Source: Aporrectodea caliginosa
Taxonomy: Eukaryota > Annelida > Clitellata > Crassiclitellata > Lumbricidae
DNA length: 64,000 nucleotides
NCBI GenBank assembly: GCA_020284085.1
Contig: JACEVL010000338.1
Coordinates: 787,157-851,156 of the forward strand
Reading direction: 5' to 3'
Positions 22,331 through 36,529 of this stretch are shown in pieces. The notes beneath the pieces are model-generated. The model did no database searches and was not told the DNA's origin. It worked only from the letters and a program-made list of their open reading frames with translations. Both the position numbers and the translations under genes were made by a program. Position 1 is the stretch's first letter, and every line of letters begins with the position of its first letter.

Positions 22331-24296
22331 ATTCTTGCCGAAGAATTCAGGATGCACTAAACCTGAAGGATCGGGAACGTCTGAAGACCCATTTTTAATT
22401 AATTCAGTTTAAACGTGTAATGAACTTTAACATGCTCTCTGTGCTAGACATAGTGGATGGGAAGCCCCAAGACGCGAGCTACGACACAGTATGTTACAGC
22501 ATCTAAAAAATTGTCGAATCTGAATGTCCTGTATTAAACACGATGTAATACGTCTAAAAACAAAGCTTGTTCGCGTAGGCCTACGTGCCCAAGAAATAAT
22601 TTATTCATGAAAATAGTGTCGTGTCTTTAGGACAATAAAACTTGGTTTAGTATGTACGAACAAGAAAGAAGTGTAACTTACTACTGAGAAGTCAAGCGTT
22701 CGACTGTTTAGTTAACCTATAAATTATTCTTTGTAGAGCAAATCGAGTAAAACAATATTCAAACTGAAAATCCTTCAGTCAATACTTCCTTTATCCAGTT
22801 CCAATACACTGTTCGATAACGTAGTCTCTTCAATCACAGGAACATATTTCTTATTTCACTTTTCTTGGTTTACAACATGATCTTGGTTTGCTACAAGAAC
22901 CTTTTCAGCAAACCCTGCAATGTTGTCTGAATCATCATTACAGTTACAATTAATTTAGCTTGTCATGAGCAGCAGCTGTGTTTTCTATGGACAGTATTTT
23001 ATGAAAGATGCATGTGTCTGAACATTTAACATTAACGAATGAGTGCGTGCTAAAAGCGACTGGAAAACCAATGCATCTCATCGTTAAACTGGGAAATGAA
23101 AACCTTTATCGGAACTGTCAGAGAAGACAGTTCAAACTACATTTCCACCGTTTCAGGCATATATTTGCAAACCGAATTAAATAAAGCATGAATGATAGGT
23201 ATCACTCATCTGCAACGAGCTCAGTTAAATTTCTGTATAACAATGCTTTCTACTATTTTACAGATTTGGCGCAAGAATGCATGAACTTATACAACAGTTT
23301 TCTCTCACATGATTGATAATTCGTCACCACATTATTTTGAAAGTGGTAGGCCTATCTGGAGGTCCTATCAATCAACTTTGAATTACCTCACACGGACATG
23401 ACAGAGTACACGTTTTCAAAGTCTCCACACTAGAACGCGAAAGCTGACAACTGACAATTTTTTTTATTTCCAGAAGCACAATGCATATAACAATTAACAA
23501 CAATTATAACTTGACTATTCCATATCGGTGCATTGGATAGGGAACAGGGGAGACCCAAAAGGGACAAATCCCGCTTAGCGTCACCTTTTTTAATTATATT
23601 CAATTAGGGATAGTTAGTCAGTTGAAAGGAAAGAAAGGTTCATCAACTCAATAATGTTCCTAACTAAATAATAACATTGAAATTTTCTAAGAAGATTAAT
23701 AATTATGTAAACGATTCAATTAAACAGTGTTAAATGAAGTATGGTACATCTTTCAACAGTCCTTCAAGTAACCACTCCACAGTTTCGTAAATTGGGAGTA
23801 TGTGGGTGCATTCCGAATACTAATCAGTACTGCATTTCAAAGTTTTTGACCATTACAACAAATAGAAAATCTACGATAATCAGTGCGCGCATATATGACA
23901 CATAAACCACCAGAACAAGACCTTGTACATTTGTACAATGATCATGCATCTCTACTATCTTAGTAAAATAGTTTGAAAATGATTATTGACACATTTGTAC
24001 ATGCAATTACCCATTTGATAGCGATTTACCTTTTCAAAGTTAATAAATTATATTCTCGGTATCTGCATGGCGTGTGGGCATAAAAGGGATCTCTTGCAAT
24101 GATTCTAATGGCTTTTTCTGCAGAACCACTTCAATAAGTATTACAATAGATTGGATATCCATCGAGAGCAAGTTCACGCGGCAATACCATAGATGTAGCC
24201 TACATTTCGTTCATCGGAATCACATATCGCTAAAAGTGAATCTCGCATGAAAATAAAACATGGTCATTGATGCGTTGAAACTCTACAACTATTTTA
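22081..24296. repeat. 3' flank of P3, duplicated beside P4
   Basis: Long collinear matches to 49240-50602, for example TTTACCGCCGTTCCACCGCA at both, GATCGGGAACGTCTGAAGAC at 22370 (one base different at 49548), and CTTGGTTTGCTACAAGAACC at both. The P3 copy is longer because of extra sequence, including a LINE 3'-end-like piece at 23460-23600. This shows P3 and P4 arose by duplication of a unit of at least 4 kb. Confidence 0.8.
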
Positions 24297-26988
24297 TTAC
24301 ATGCAAAACTTTCGTAGAATAAATCTCCGAATGATGCGTTCAAACGGAAGATTAGTTTTCTGCGTAGCAAATTCAGTCAGTGCTTCTGAATACGGAAGAT
24401 TGCAGTCGATACAACATCTGACTCTCAAATATCTTGCAAGAAAATGTCTTCCAAGAAAATAGTGACATTTAATGGAGTAATTATATTGAAGAAGAAAAAC
24501 GAGATCAAACTTATTATAGCAGACGTGTCGGGCAAACCGGTGTTGAAACGTTGACTCATCATTTGACTCAATTTCCCCCATATCGTTATTCAGAGGGTTT
24601 AAATAATGAAAAAGTGTGTGAAATCCAAGCAACGACTGTACGTCTCTATCGAAATAAGAGTCAAGCGGTGGCAACAACAAAATATTCGCAAATGAAAATT
24701 CCTTCAAATCGCTCAGCAGTTCAGGCTCATAAAGAATTCGCTCACACAAATGCTGCACTTCATCGTATTGGCGACTTTTGTAAAGGTACAAAGCACGATA
24801 GCAATCAACTGTATCGCACTTGATGCCAAAGTCATTGTCAAACACACTGTAGAATGATGTCATTTTTTCTAGGGCATATTCCACTAGAACATCAATTACT
24901 GTTTCTACTGTCTTCTTACCTATCAAAGGATTCACATCTGTTGCTTCGGTCTCTGTCAGGGTGTCTGTTCCACGATACACGATCTGTCTGGCAGCATTGA
25001 AATGATTACCCGACTTCATCGAAACAAAACATTTCGGTTTTAGTAGAGCCATCAAATACATGTCCATAGGAAATGCTGAATCTGATAATTCATGATGAAA
25101 ATCTAACCGTTTCGATATTGTTTTGGCAGAAAATACGGCTAAATAACGAGCAGCGACTTCTGGTGAAAGACGCAGATCAAGATAAAGTCGCCGGCTGTGG
25201 TTATTTTCAGCAATCTTCTTGTGAAGCACAAGCATTCCTACGATTCTTGCGATATCGTCAATAAACAACAAGCAACCTGCATTCAGTGGTTCATTATCCT
25301 TTTGAGAAGTGTGATCCACGATTACTGCCAAGCAGAAGCGCATTGCTTGTTGGTAATCTGATGTGGCAAAATGGAGGGCTGCAAGATAGGCCAAAGCTGC
25401 AGAGCCAATACCGTTTGATATAGAATCTTCGTATTTTAAAGCTTTTTTAAGAAACTCTTTTGACACGAGAAGCAGTAGTTGAAATTCAGAATGGCTGGTT
25501 GATCCAGTTAAATTTTCCATGATATTTTGAGCATGCAGGAATTGTAGGCGACTACTTTGGGTTGTGTACGCTTTCGGAAAGTTATGGAACTCGGACCTTA
25601 CATTTTTAGGTTGCATCGAAATTGCATTGACAAATTCCACAAAGAGACTGCTATCCCATGAAATCTCTCCGCAGCCTAAACCATATGCAGTATGCAAAAT
25701 ATACAGTAGATTTTCGAAGTACGTGAAACATGAGACGTTCTGTATTGTTGGAAGATCACTCAGTCTACCGTTTGTTTCTTGGAGAAGACATCTAGAATTA
25801 TATTCAACTTTGAGGCTCTGTCGCAATCCTGAACTTAACGCGTATTTGATTATAGGACGACAGCTCTTATGGGAATTTTCGAATGCGGAAGAAATAAAAC
25901 AATCCAAGGATTCTAATTCATGCACTTTCCAAAATTCAAGGAGAAGCCCCGTGTAAGACACAAGATGTGGCATTACTTCCACTGTGCTTTTAAGCATGAA
26001 ATGTCTCCGAATGAATGACTCTATGTAATTTTCCACAAACCAATGACAGAGATTCCCAGAATTACAAAATCTAGTTATGCGTCTTTCAGTCTCATCAACA
26101 ATTGTGGAATTCGATGGTTTGTGAAATAAATTTGCTTCACGAATAAAATAGTTCGAACAGTGCCTCTTCTTTAACCATTCTGCAAGCTTTTTTAGCAACT
26201 CACAGCACATTGCAATAACAGAAGAGGAAGTCCACCAGTCAGGTGACATCTCTTCACAAGTCCATAACATCAGCGTCTTTATATGATACGGACAGAGAAC
26301 TTCATCCTCCTTTGGACAATCATTTTGTATCAATTCTCTTTTTGCGAAAAATCTCAGCAAATGATAGACAATCTGCTGCGTTTGAGTCCAACTCTGAAGT
26401 AAAATTACTTCTGCGACTGAAAATGACAATCTCCACTGTGCTTTATCGTCTCTGCACGAGCGATGTTGGACATAAACAACATGACAACCGTTGTGTTCAA
26501 CCTCGGCGATTGTATCAATGGTCGGCCATCCGTGAATCCTATGTCGTTTAAGCCAACCTTGGGCTTCTTCTCGGCCACTGTGGGCATCCCATGCTTTCGA
26601 CAATATCACGTGGAGGCAAATAGCTAGTACGCCTATCTCTTCTATGTTTAATTGCTGGACCACTAATGATTTTTGGCAAGGCTTCTTTTGTTACGAGAGT
26701 TAAAGGGGCATATTTATTTGCAACACCATCCATATTTAGCTTCGTGTAGCTATTTGTAAGAGCTGTATAATTAAATTCGTACTTTTTGTATTTCCAGTTA
26801 TAGTTCATTTCACCCCAAACTCGTAATCGAACAAATCCTGGATACCTGTCGTATGCTTCAATCCTGTAGCACGTGATCTTATCGGCGAGGCCACTCATGT
26901 CACTTGGCAAAACTCGAAAGTCCCCGCTGAAGGCCAGCTTATCAGTTTGGGCGATTAAGAAATCTATGTCATCAATGCATGGATTCAG
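24297..26988 (-). pseudogene. P3: Mab-21/cGAS-like paralog, 5'-truncated with one frameshift
   Basis: Homology to P4 begins abruptly at about 26988, just before the Asp-x-Asp motif (CIDDIDFLIAQTD), so the start and the Gly-Ser motif are lost. The frame runs to about 26570 through DRYPGFVRLRV and RDIVESMGCPQWP (third acidic residue). It then shifts at one extra base at 26567-26573 relative to P4 and stays open for about 760 codons to 24297. The remainder holds the Mab-21 C-terminal motif PYHIKTLMLWTCEE and the helical region with TPR-like pairs (AALAYLAALHFATSDYQQAM, YRALYLYKSRQYDEV). Upstream sequence is a LINE fragment, so a rearrangement removed the 5' end. It cannot encode a complete enzyme as read. 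Confidence 0.85.
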
Positions 26989-27019
26989 CCCTCCACAATG
27001 GAAAATCAGTAGAAAAAAA

Positions 27020-28284
<1,265 letters not shown>

Positions 28285-29035
28285 CATCTATCTCTATTAA
28301 CTTGAAGCCATTGGCTTTAACGATGTGGTACAGTTTTCAACACTATAAAGTTAGACTATTATTGTTATAAATAGCTCCTTCGGCCTTGTTGTTATCATCT
28401 GTTGAATTTATACTGAACAGCACAGAAGAGCCTATGTTGCTGGACTTCCAAAAGTATCTAGTAAGATCGCTGCTGTATTAGTTATAGGTAAAACAATTAC
28501 ACTATTCACAACATTAAAACCTCGAAGCGTAGTTTCAGCTTATCTAGATTGATTTCCAAGGTTCTATGCACACCGCAATTAAACGATTCTTGGTGTTCCC
28601 GTAAGCATAATTGTAGGCGTAATTTTGTGTTGTTACTGCGTTGTCTGGTTATCACCGCATTTTGACCAGCGTTTTATTGCTGTGAAGAAGTTCTGTAGTT
28701 GGTTATCAATGATAAACGACATCAACTGTTGCTTAATTCTGTCGTTCTCGCATTGTCATTTATATGCGAGTGACCTTACAGTTTATGAGAAAGCATTGGC
28801 CCCACTAAAAATTCGTATATAGGGGAATGGAAGGAAGGGAAGAGGGAAAATAGAAGGGGAGATGGAAGAGCAGGGAAGAATATTATTGGCAACCGGCACC
28901 AACCACTACTTTGTGGTGCAAAGCTACGATTTATACAGAGATCGTTGTCCAGTGAAGGTCGGGGCCCGTTTGCCAGAGACCAGAGAGAGGAGGTAGAGCA
29001 ACTGGTAAGCTCGAGTAATAATGTAAAATGTAAAT
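28285..29035. other. Intergenic stretch, nothing recognised
   Basis: No conserved motif or RNA gene found. A purine-rich GGAAGG/GGGGAGA tract lies at 28826-28876. Confidence 0.4.
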
Positions 29036-29039
29036 TAAA

Positions 29040-29560
29040 AGGTCTTCAATAGCGAATTGATCAGATGAGATCCTGCACAACTTTCTCTATCTCGGCCTCC
29101 AGTCTCATCCTCTCTGAAATTCTGCAACCGCTCCTTAGTCTATGCTGCACCAGCTCTTTGGAACAGACTCCCAAAAGACCTCCGCCAGTTTGCTCATCAT
29201 CCTATCTCGCCTCTTAACTCAAACTCTCCTCCGCTTGCACTCTCCTCTTCTGCTTTCCACTCACGACTGAAAACCGAACTCTTCAAGATATCCTATCCTG
29301 ATTCAACTCCTGCGCCACCACACGACCACCATCATCACCGATTGCCACCGTAGCACCATGCTGTCTCCTCGGCTTGACCTCCCCAGATTTTGACCTGGCA
29401 CCGAAACGAACAGAGGAGTTTGGCTATTGCGGACTTGATTTGATATAGCGCCGGTGAATAAGCTGGTCTCCCTGACGTGGCTTTTGTGGGCGCTGAGAAA
29501 TTTTCGAAGATTTACATTAGGGCCTACATTACTTTACATTACAACTGTTTAATCGTTTCA
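29040..29560 (+). mobile_element. L2/CR1-type LINE 3' end, second subfamily
   Basis: Plus-strand translation reads NRSLVYAAPALWNRLPKDL, then PLALSSSAFHSRLKTELFKI, the usual C-terminal end of an L2-type reverse transcriptase. It is followed by a TATAGCGCCGGTGAATAAGC stem region and a short (TTACA)n tail near 29533-29551. Confidence 0.8.
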
Positions 29561-29716
29561 ATGAGTGCCATGCCATTTAGTATCCCCGTGTACGGAACCT
29601 GATAGCACGAGATTCATATCTCTGAATAATCCACGATCGGTATGCAAACCGTCATCCCCAGTCACAGATCTCGAGGCGTCTTCACGTTGGCCAAGTGTAC
29701 ACTGAGATTAAACGAG

Positions 29717-30931
<1,215 letters not shown>

Positions 30932-31159
30932 AACAAGGTAGTTCAATGCTGGTTATTTGAAGCAACCTAAACACACGAAAGTAATGCACAGCGGGAAAAT
31001 CCCAGCGTTCGATCTAAATATTAGGTATACTGCCACATCATGTCAAAAAATGGCTTTAGCACTCCTTTTTCTGTTTATATTGCATGAATCTTACCTGGTA
31101 TTATTAAATGAAAGCAAACGCAGAAAATTAATACCATTTCCATCAATTTCGTAAATGTC

Positions 31160-31365
31160 TGAATGTAGGAACCCTGTGCAACCATAACAACATGCAAACA
31201 AACGTTCATAGTCAGCAAGGGCAACTATTTTCCTTCCTTGTCCCGTAGCCTACACTCGTTGATACGCATGCATACGTTTTTATACGGCAAGCGTAGGCTC
31301 TACATCCATTTCGTTGACGTTGTTTCTTTCGCCAGAGGTCCGATTTATTTTATTTTATATCATAA
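31160..31365. repeat. Dispersed repeat, second copy at 36208-36412
   Basis: Shares TGTGCAACCATA, GTCAGCAA, TTTTATACGGCA and CTACATCCATTTCGTT in the same order with 36208-36412. Unclassified. Confidence 0.6.
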
Positions 31366-31452
31366 ATACACAGACAGTAGGACGTACTCTTTTTTTGACT
31401 TAGTCGATATCGACCTAGTCGATATATATATATATATAATATATATATATAT

Positions 31453-31884
31453 TGTAACGAGTTCACTCCTAAACAAATACTCAAACGCTCACGTCTAGTT
31501 TACAAGGTATAATTCTCGACAAAAACAATAAATCAAAACGGTACATTACCCAACCGTTGAACGACGGTGGAAGAAAGGTTCGCTTTCAATACGAAGAACG
31601 ACCAACTAACAAGAAGTCTGCAACTCAGCAACGGGCTGACGAACATCACAAACTGAAGCACCGTAAGACTTGAAAATGGCACAAGCCACGAACTAACTTG
31701 ACTACCATGCGACCCAGAGAAATCTCAGACAACCCGACTAGCGCGAAGGCCGAGTATCGGAGATTCTCTAACCGCCCCTTTTCGTACCTCCTTATATAGG
31801 CGACTCCCCTCGGCTAAGGAACTACCCAAGGGTAACGAATGCCCATCCCAGGACCGGTTAGGACTCAGTCATGAGACCCTAACA
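31453..31884 (-). repeat. LTR (downstream copy in element orientation)
   Basis: 432 bp, TG...CA ended. On the minus strand a TATA-like CCTATATAAGG lies about 90 bp inside (near 31791-31800), consistent with a short U3. Confidence 0.9.
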
Positions 31885-32073
31885 TACCCCCGGACCACAA
31901 ACAAGGCAGAAACCAGAAGGGTTTCTGACTTAACTAACATGCAATACCATGCACATTAAAAGAAATATCACAATCAAAATATAAAAGAAATACACAATAA
32001 ATTATTATATACAACGAAACATTTAAACTATACATACTTAGACGTGCACTTACGTCTCCCTAAGCATGGTCAT

Positions 32074-33156
32074 TTAATCACCAAAGGTGAACCGACAAAC
32101 TAAATCTGAGAACAAGTTCAGACGACTCGTTTCATAACCAACGTTCACAAAACAACGTTGCAGTCCACAACCAAACTTCCGCCGACTGTCAGTGTACCAC
32201 ACCAACTGTACAGAAACAAGGTAAACCTCGAAAGCGCGAAGAGCGGCGAGTAGGCCAAGCAAAGCCCACGCGACATCCATTTCCTCCGACGGAAGAAACA
32301 CGTAGACAGCCGTGTATCTCGTGACCAAAGTATCACGAGTCGACAACACCAAAACTGTCAGCACCATCCAAAGGCAGACGAAGGCGCTCACTCCCTTCGA
32401 TCCCCGTCTCGTCAAGCGTCTGCGTACCCAACCATCCTTGACGACCAGAAGTTCCATCATCGCGGAGACATTCTGCGAATAAACTTGAGCACACAAATAA
32501 GACTCAAGACAACCAAAACCAACAATCTCCATAGAAATTCCTGTCAAATCTAAAGACATATCACAAGTATCGTGAACCTCATTCATCAGACACTCATTCA
32601 AGACAACATCTTCAACAAAATCTTCAAAAACATCTGGTAAAAGTTCATTACTTTCCAGAAAAATGTCACACTCATGTACAATATCTGTGAGACAAACGTT
32701 CAATTGCTCAACACTTTCCATCTTCAAAGAACTTTCAAAAATGTCGTCATGCATACATTCTTCTGTCAAGAACACATGAGACACAATCATACTTTCGTGC
32801 AACAACTGACCTATCTGCGAACAGGGCATAATCGTGACAACTTGCGTGAACACATCATTCAAGCCATTAGTCATCTGACCACAAAGTTGCAACAACACAA
32901 CCGTACGCACAAGTACCACTCTTTCACCACAGTCGACATTCATGTACATTAATGCTACATTCGAAGAAGACTCGTTGCAAAAATCCGTATGCGAAATATT
33001 TTCACACACAGCAGTTGTCATCACAGACTCCATCGACAACAGTGCTTTACAATCATTCACCATTTGTGACTTATCACCCAGACACATTTCTGAGACAACA
33101 TTCATGTCCAATTCAGAAACATCCCGTGAATTTCTATCCTCACCAACCAACAACAA
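32074..33156 (-). CDS. LTR element internal frame, Cys/Asp/Glu-rich, unknown
   Basis: Open frame of 360 codons in the same frame as the two upstream frames of this element, separated from the second by one TAA (33160-33162). The first 240 residues are acidic and rich in Cys, Met and Val; residues about 255-310 are hydrophobic (VSAFVCLWMVLTVLVLSTRD and AWALLGLLAALRAFEVYLVS), which could be a membrane segment. I see no zinc knuckle, protease, reverse transcriptase or integrase signature. It may be a degenerate gag remainder, an envelope-like relic or chance coding. Function unknown. Confidence 0.4.
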   Translation of the reverse strand: MLLVGEDRNSRDVSELDMNVVSEMCLGDKSQMVNDCKALLSMESVMTTAVCENISHTDFCNESSSNVALMYMNVDCGERVVLVRTVVLLQLCGQMTNGLNDVFTQVVTIMPCSQIGQLLHESMIVSHVFLTEECMHDDIFESSLKMESVEQLNVCLTDIVHECDIFLESNELLPDVFEDFVEDVVLNECLMNEVHDTCDMSLDLTGISMEIVGFGCLESYLCAQVYSQNVSAMMELLVVKDGWVRRRLTRRGSKGVSAFVCLWMVLTVLVLSTRDTLVTRYTAVYVFLPSEEMDVAWALLGLLAALRAFEVYLVSVQLVWYTDSRRKFGCGLQRCFVNVGYETSRLNLFSDLVCRFTFGD

Positions 33157-33159
33157 CTC

Positions 33160-33546
33160 TTACGCCTCAACCGCAAAATTCAATTCTTTCTGAAGACAGA
33201 TTTCCAACTTTAAATCTTCAGACACAGATTCAACCACACGCAAAGATGCTTCCACTCCTTCATTGAAGCATTCGCCCGTGTGTACATTCTCAACAGGAGA
33301 CTCAATATTCGCACACACCTCATTCGAGTCAATACCCATGCGAGACAAATTATCGACATTCACACACTTATCATAGGACTCTTCAAACCTTAAACACAAA
33401 CCACTTTCGTGCCCATCGTCTTCCTGCGTATCACCACTGAAATTAATTAGTTCAGCGTGAAACAACGAATGCGAATCATTTTGTACACTCGCATTCGAGT
33501 CATCAAACATGTACGAGAAACACTTTCGTTTATCTCTTCCAAGCAA
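33160..33546 (-). CDS. LTR element internal frame, acidic, unknown
   Basis: A 128-codon acidic frame between the gag-like frame and the 360-codon frame. It is in frame with both, but stops (33577-33579, two more before 33547, and 33160-33162) interrupt the run. No motif recognised. The three frames may be one decayed gag-derived gene. Confidence 0.4.
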   Translation of the reverse strand: MLGRDKRKCFSYMFDDSNASVQNDSHSLFHAELINFSGDTQEDDGHESGLCLRFEESYDKCVNVDNLSRMGIDSNEVCANIESPVENVHTGECFNEGVEASLRVVESVSEDLKLEICLQKELNFAVEA

Positions 33547-33576
33547 TCCTTAGGCGTATCATGCACTTGAATATTT

Positions 33577-34032
33577 CTATTCGCCTCCGAACGAAAACCC
33601 ACATTTTTGTGCGCTGTCATTCGTAGACACTGTTCGAGTGTTTGAGCTTTTATCAAGACCGTAAGAATTTTGTCCCCAGTCAAACGAATCATGCTTCTCG
33701 CCTAATTTATCCTTTGCAGTTACTCCTCTCAACTGTTCCAACTGCATTCTCAGACTTTCCATCTCCAACTCAAACTTTCTCTCAGCTTCTCGTTCTCTCT
33801 CTTCCTCTTCTTCTTCCAATTTTAATTTTAAAATTTCAGCCTGTTCTTTCTCCAATTTTAATTTTAAAATTTCAGTCTGAACCCCCGAATCTTGCGACTG
33901 AATCAATTTACCTAACGCCTTTTGCATCTGAACTTTCGTAAGACCTCTCACGTCTTTTCCAAATTTCTCCAATTCAGTACGTAATTCCTCTTTATTCATA
34001 TCCAACACGTCTTCCAATGTCCACATTTTCAA
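33577..34032 (-). CDS. gag-like N-terminal protein of the LTR element
   Basis: 151 codons. Residues 1-55 (LEDVLDMNKEELRTELEKF, GLTKVQMQKALGKLI) look like the short helical N-terminus found on gag proteins of many Gypsy-type elements. Residues 60-110 are a strongly charged coiled coil built on repeated EILKLKLE and long Glu/Arg runs. The usual gag capsid core is not visible downstream. It lies first in the internal region, about 700 bp after the LTR, with a repeat-rich leader between. Confidence 0.55.
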   Translation of the reverse strand: MKMWTLEDVLDMNKEELRTELEKFGKDVRGLTKVQMQKALGKLIQSQDSGVQTEILKLKLEKEQAEILKLKLEEEEEEREREAERKFELEMESLRMQLEQLRGVTAKDKLGEKHDSFDWGQNSYGLDKSSNTRTVSTNDSAQKCGFSFGGE

Positions 34033-34239
34033 AATTTTCGAAAGAAAACGCCCCTTTTCAACGCAATGAAAATTATCGAATTGAATTTCAACCCACTTTC
34101 AACGCAACAACTACGACGAAGTTTCTACTTATTTTCGTAAAATTTGAACGGATACGCCCCTTTCAAAATTTCACTGTCGACTTTACACTTCGACGCAAAA
34201 TTTCACAACGAAGCCGTACATTTCTCTTTACGGCTCAAA

Positions 34240-34739
34240 TTCACCAAAACATCTCAACCGGAATGACTACCGTATAAATTCACAAAAATCTCAACCGGAA
34301 TGACTACCGTATAATCTCATATCTCAACCGGAATGAATACCGTATAATCGAGACACGCCCTTCAAATTCTAAATTCTCTTCCTGACGCAAATTTTGTCTG
34401 AAAGAGCAAAAAAATTCTCATGAAAACTCATATGTAACGCCTACACCTATGAGCTACTGCCGCACACAACAACGAACGGGAAACAAAATTCCATACTCAA
34501 CGTCTACTACCAACATATGCGAGCGACCAAAAGAACGAACGTGCGGAAAAAAATCCCCGGACTATACCCCATATGTAACGACTACACATATGCGGGCGAA
34601 AAAGAACGAACGTGCGGGAAAATGAACGACCGGACGAAAAAAATCCCGGACCTGAGCTCCCATATGTAACGACTACTACTACACATATGCGAGCTCCGAA
34701 AACACGAACGACCGAAGAAAAATCCCGCGATACCCCATA
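34240..34739 (-). repeat. Repeat-rich leader of the LTR element
   Basis: Contains three tandem copies of TCTCAACCGGAATGACTACC (34252-34350) and, at 34430-34739, repeated CATATGTAACGACTACACATATGCG-like units of about 80-110 bp. The second set copies the first bases of the LTR (ATATGTAACGA), as if LTR-edge sequence had been amplified. Confidence 0.75.
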
Positions 34740-35166
34740 TGTAACGAGTTCACTCCTAAACAAATACTCAAACGCTCACGTCTAGTTTACAAGGTATAAT
34801 TCTCGACAAAAACAATAAATCAAAACGGTACATTACCCAACCGTTGAACGACGGTGGAAGAAAGGTTCGCTTTCAATACGAAGAACGACCAACTAACAAG
34901 AAGTCTGCAACTCAGCAACGGGCTGACGAACATCACAAACTGAAGCACCGCAAGACTTGAAAATGGCACAAGCCACGAACTAACTTGACTACCATGCGAC
35001 CCAGAGAAATCTCAGACAACCCGACTAGCGCGAAGGCTGAGTATCGGAGATTCTCTAACCGCCCCTTTCGTACCTCCTTATATAGGCGACTCCCCTCGGC
35101 TAAGGAACTACCCAAGGGTAACGAATGCCCATCCCAGGACCGGTTAGGGCTCAGTCATGAGACCCT

Positions 35167-35170
<4 letters not shown>
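34740..35170 (-). repeat. LTR (upstream copy in element orientation)
   Basis: 431 bp, nearly identical to 31453-31884. The TATA-like ATATAAGG region is conserved. It would drive transcription toward lower coordinates. Confidence 0.9.
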
Positions 35171-35215
<45 letters not shown>

Positions 35216-35222
35216 ATATTAT
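35171..35222. repeat. (AT)n run flanking the LTR element
   Basis: TA dinucleotides that continue those at 31420-31452 on the other side of the insertion. Confidence 0.9.
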
Positions 35223-35399
35223 AGCCTAGAGCCCTAGACCAATAATTTAAATCATAAATTTTTATTGGCTTTAACGTTTCTCCCCTCGATAAATCTCACC
35301 ACCTTTACAGTGTTACTAATAAGTCAACGTACAGTCCGGAAATTATCAGCTGCTACATTCAGAGTTTATTAGTGTTTGAACATCAAATCGAAGTGCATA

Positions 35400-35830
35400 A
35401 TTATATTCATGTGTTTCCGCAGGGGTTGCAGGGAGGATCGTTTGCTCCCATTTGGATTTTGCACATATTTAAAACAAATAATTCCTATCGTCGTGACTAT
35501 GCTCACACTAATACTCGTTTATTCTCTATCAAATTTACTGGTACCTTGGTGTGGAATAATATCCCTCTAGCTATTCGTTCTTCACCTAACCTCTTATTAT
35601 TCAAAAAAAGCTACGCTCCCTCTTAGTTAATGGATTAATTGACTTATCTTAGTTGTATTTGTCTGTATTGCTATTTTAGTTAAGATTGTATATTCTTTTG
35701 TTAATGTCGTTTAATGGACTCTTCTTATGTTTTTGTTTAATTAAGACTTATTCCAATCTAAGTATCGATTGGCTGTAATTTAGTGGGATCTATGATCCCT
35801 TCTGGACCACATGTAATCAATAGGCCTACA
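35400..35830 (+). mobile_element. Non-LTR retrotransposon 3' end
   Basis: Plus-strand frame with RLFSIKFTGTLVWNNIPLAI then RSSPNLLLFKKS, the C-terminal end of a Jockey/CR1-like reverse transcriptase, followed by a 3' region containing TTAGTGGGATCTATGATCCC. That 3' region is related to the LINE ends at 1406-1790 and 42481-42665. Confidence 0.75.
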
Positions 35831-36207
35831 TATAGCAATCCATATTTAAAGTCCTTGACCGTTATCTGTTTTTGAAGTTGTCATGTGTTCATTGTTCTAC
35901 AAAAAAACGTCATTTTGTTTGCGTCCTAGGGCGAATGTTTTTAATGCAACATATATTCAATAAAGTAATTGTTTAGCGAAGTCCTTGACCGTTAATCGCC
36001 GAAGGCTTACGCGTTCGAGTCCTTTCGGCATCCTCGTTAGTCTTCGTGCCAACAATTTTAAATATAGGCCTATAAAGTAATTAAAGCCAAAATTCCTAAT
36101 CGAAGCCCATGAATAAATTATGTTAATTAAATAATCCTTCTCATGAACATAATTTATTCATTGCACATATTATGTGCAATACATATATGATTATATTATG
36201 TTCATGA

Positions 36208-36412
36208 AATCTGTGCAACCATAGGCACATCCAGACAAAAACTGTACAGTCAGCAATCGTAGCCTATAGGCTTAACTCTTTTTCTTCACACTATCAGCAC
36301 GCATGAACGGATTTTATACGGCAGGCGTACCTACAACGCCGTATTAAACCCTACATCCATTTCGTTAATGTTTCTTCGCCAGAGGACAATTGTTACATAT
36401 TTAACCGTTTCG
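36208..36412. repeat. Second copy of the repeat at 31160-31365
   Basis: Same ordered words as the first copy (TGTGCAACCATA, ATTTTATACGGCA, CTACATCCATTTCGTT). Confidence 0.6.
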
Positions 36413-36529
36413 TCTTATTTCATGCTGAACATAGGCCAACAGGTCTTCTGTTTTGCACATGTCATGCTAAATTACAATAATAGAAGAAACGCAGTCCCTT
36501 AGGCTGGCTTTAGCGGCAGCCATGGGTAT

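Larger units (their letters stand above)
31453..35170 (-). mobile_element. Non-autonomous LTR retrotransposon, complete, inserted in (AT)n
   Basis: Direct repeats of 432 bp (31453-31884) and 431 bp (34740-35170) begin TGTAACGAG and end CCCTAACA, giving canonical TG...CA ends, and differ by about three substitutions and one base in length. The element sits between AT runs, so the target duplication is hidden in ATATAT. On the minus strand the first LTR is followed after 2 bp by TGGGGTATCGCGGGATT (possible primer-binding site), and GGTCCGGGGGTA precedes the other LTR (polypurine-like). The interior of 2.86 kb has a gag-like start and a Cys/Asp-rich region but no protease, reverse transcriptase, RNase H or integrase motif. 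Near-identical LTRs mean a recent insertion, so it was probably mobilised in trans. Confidence 0.9.

Noticed and set aside
24551..26551. Plus-strand frames of 60-130 codons within P3 (and similar ones in P2 and P4)
   Set aside because: Antisense shadows of the conserved Mab-21/TPR coding sequence.
32674..33266. Plus-strand frames inside the LTR element
   Set aside because: Antisense to the longer minus-strand frames and low in complexity; element orientation (TATA-like site, primer-site and polypurine candidates) is minus.
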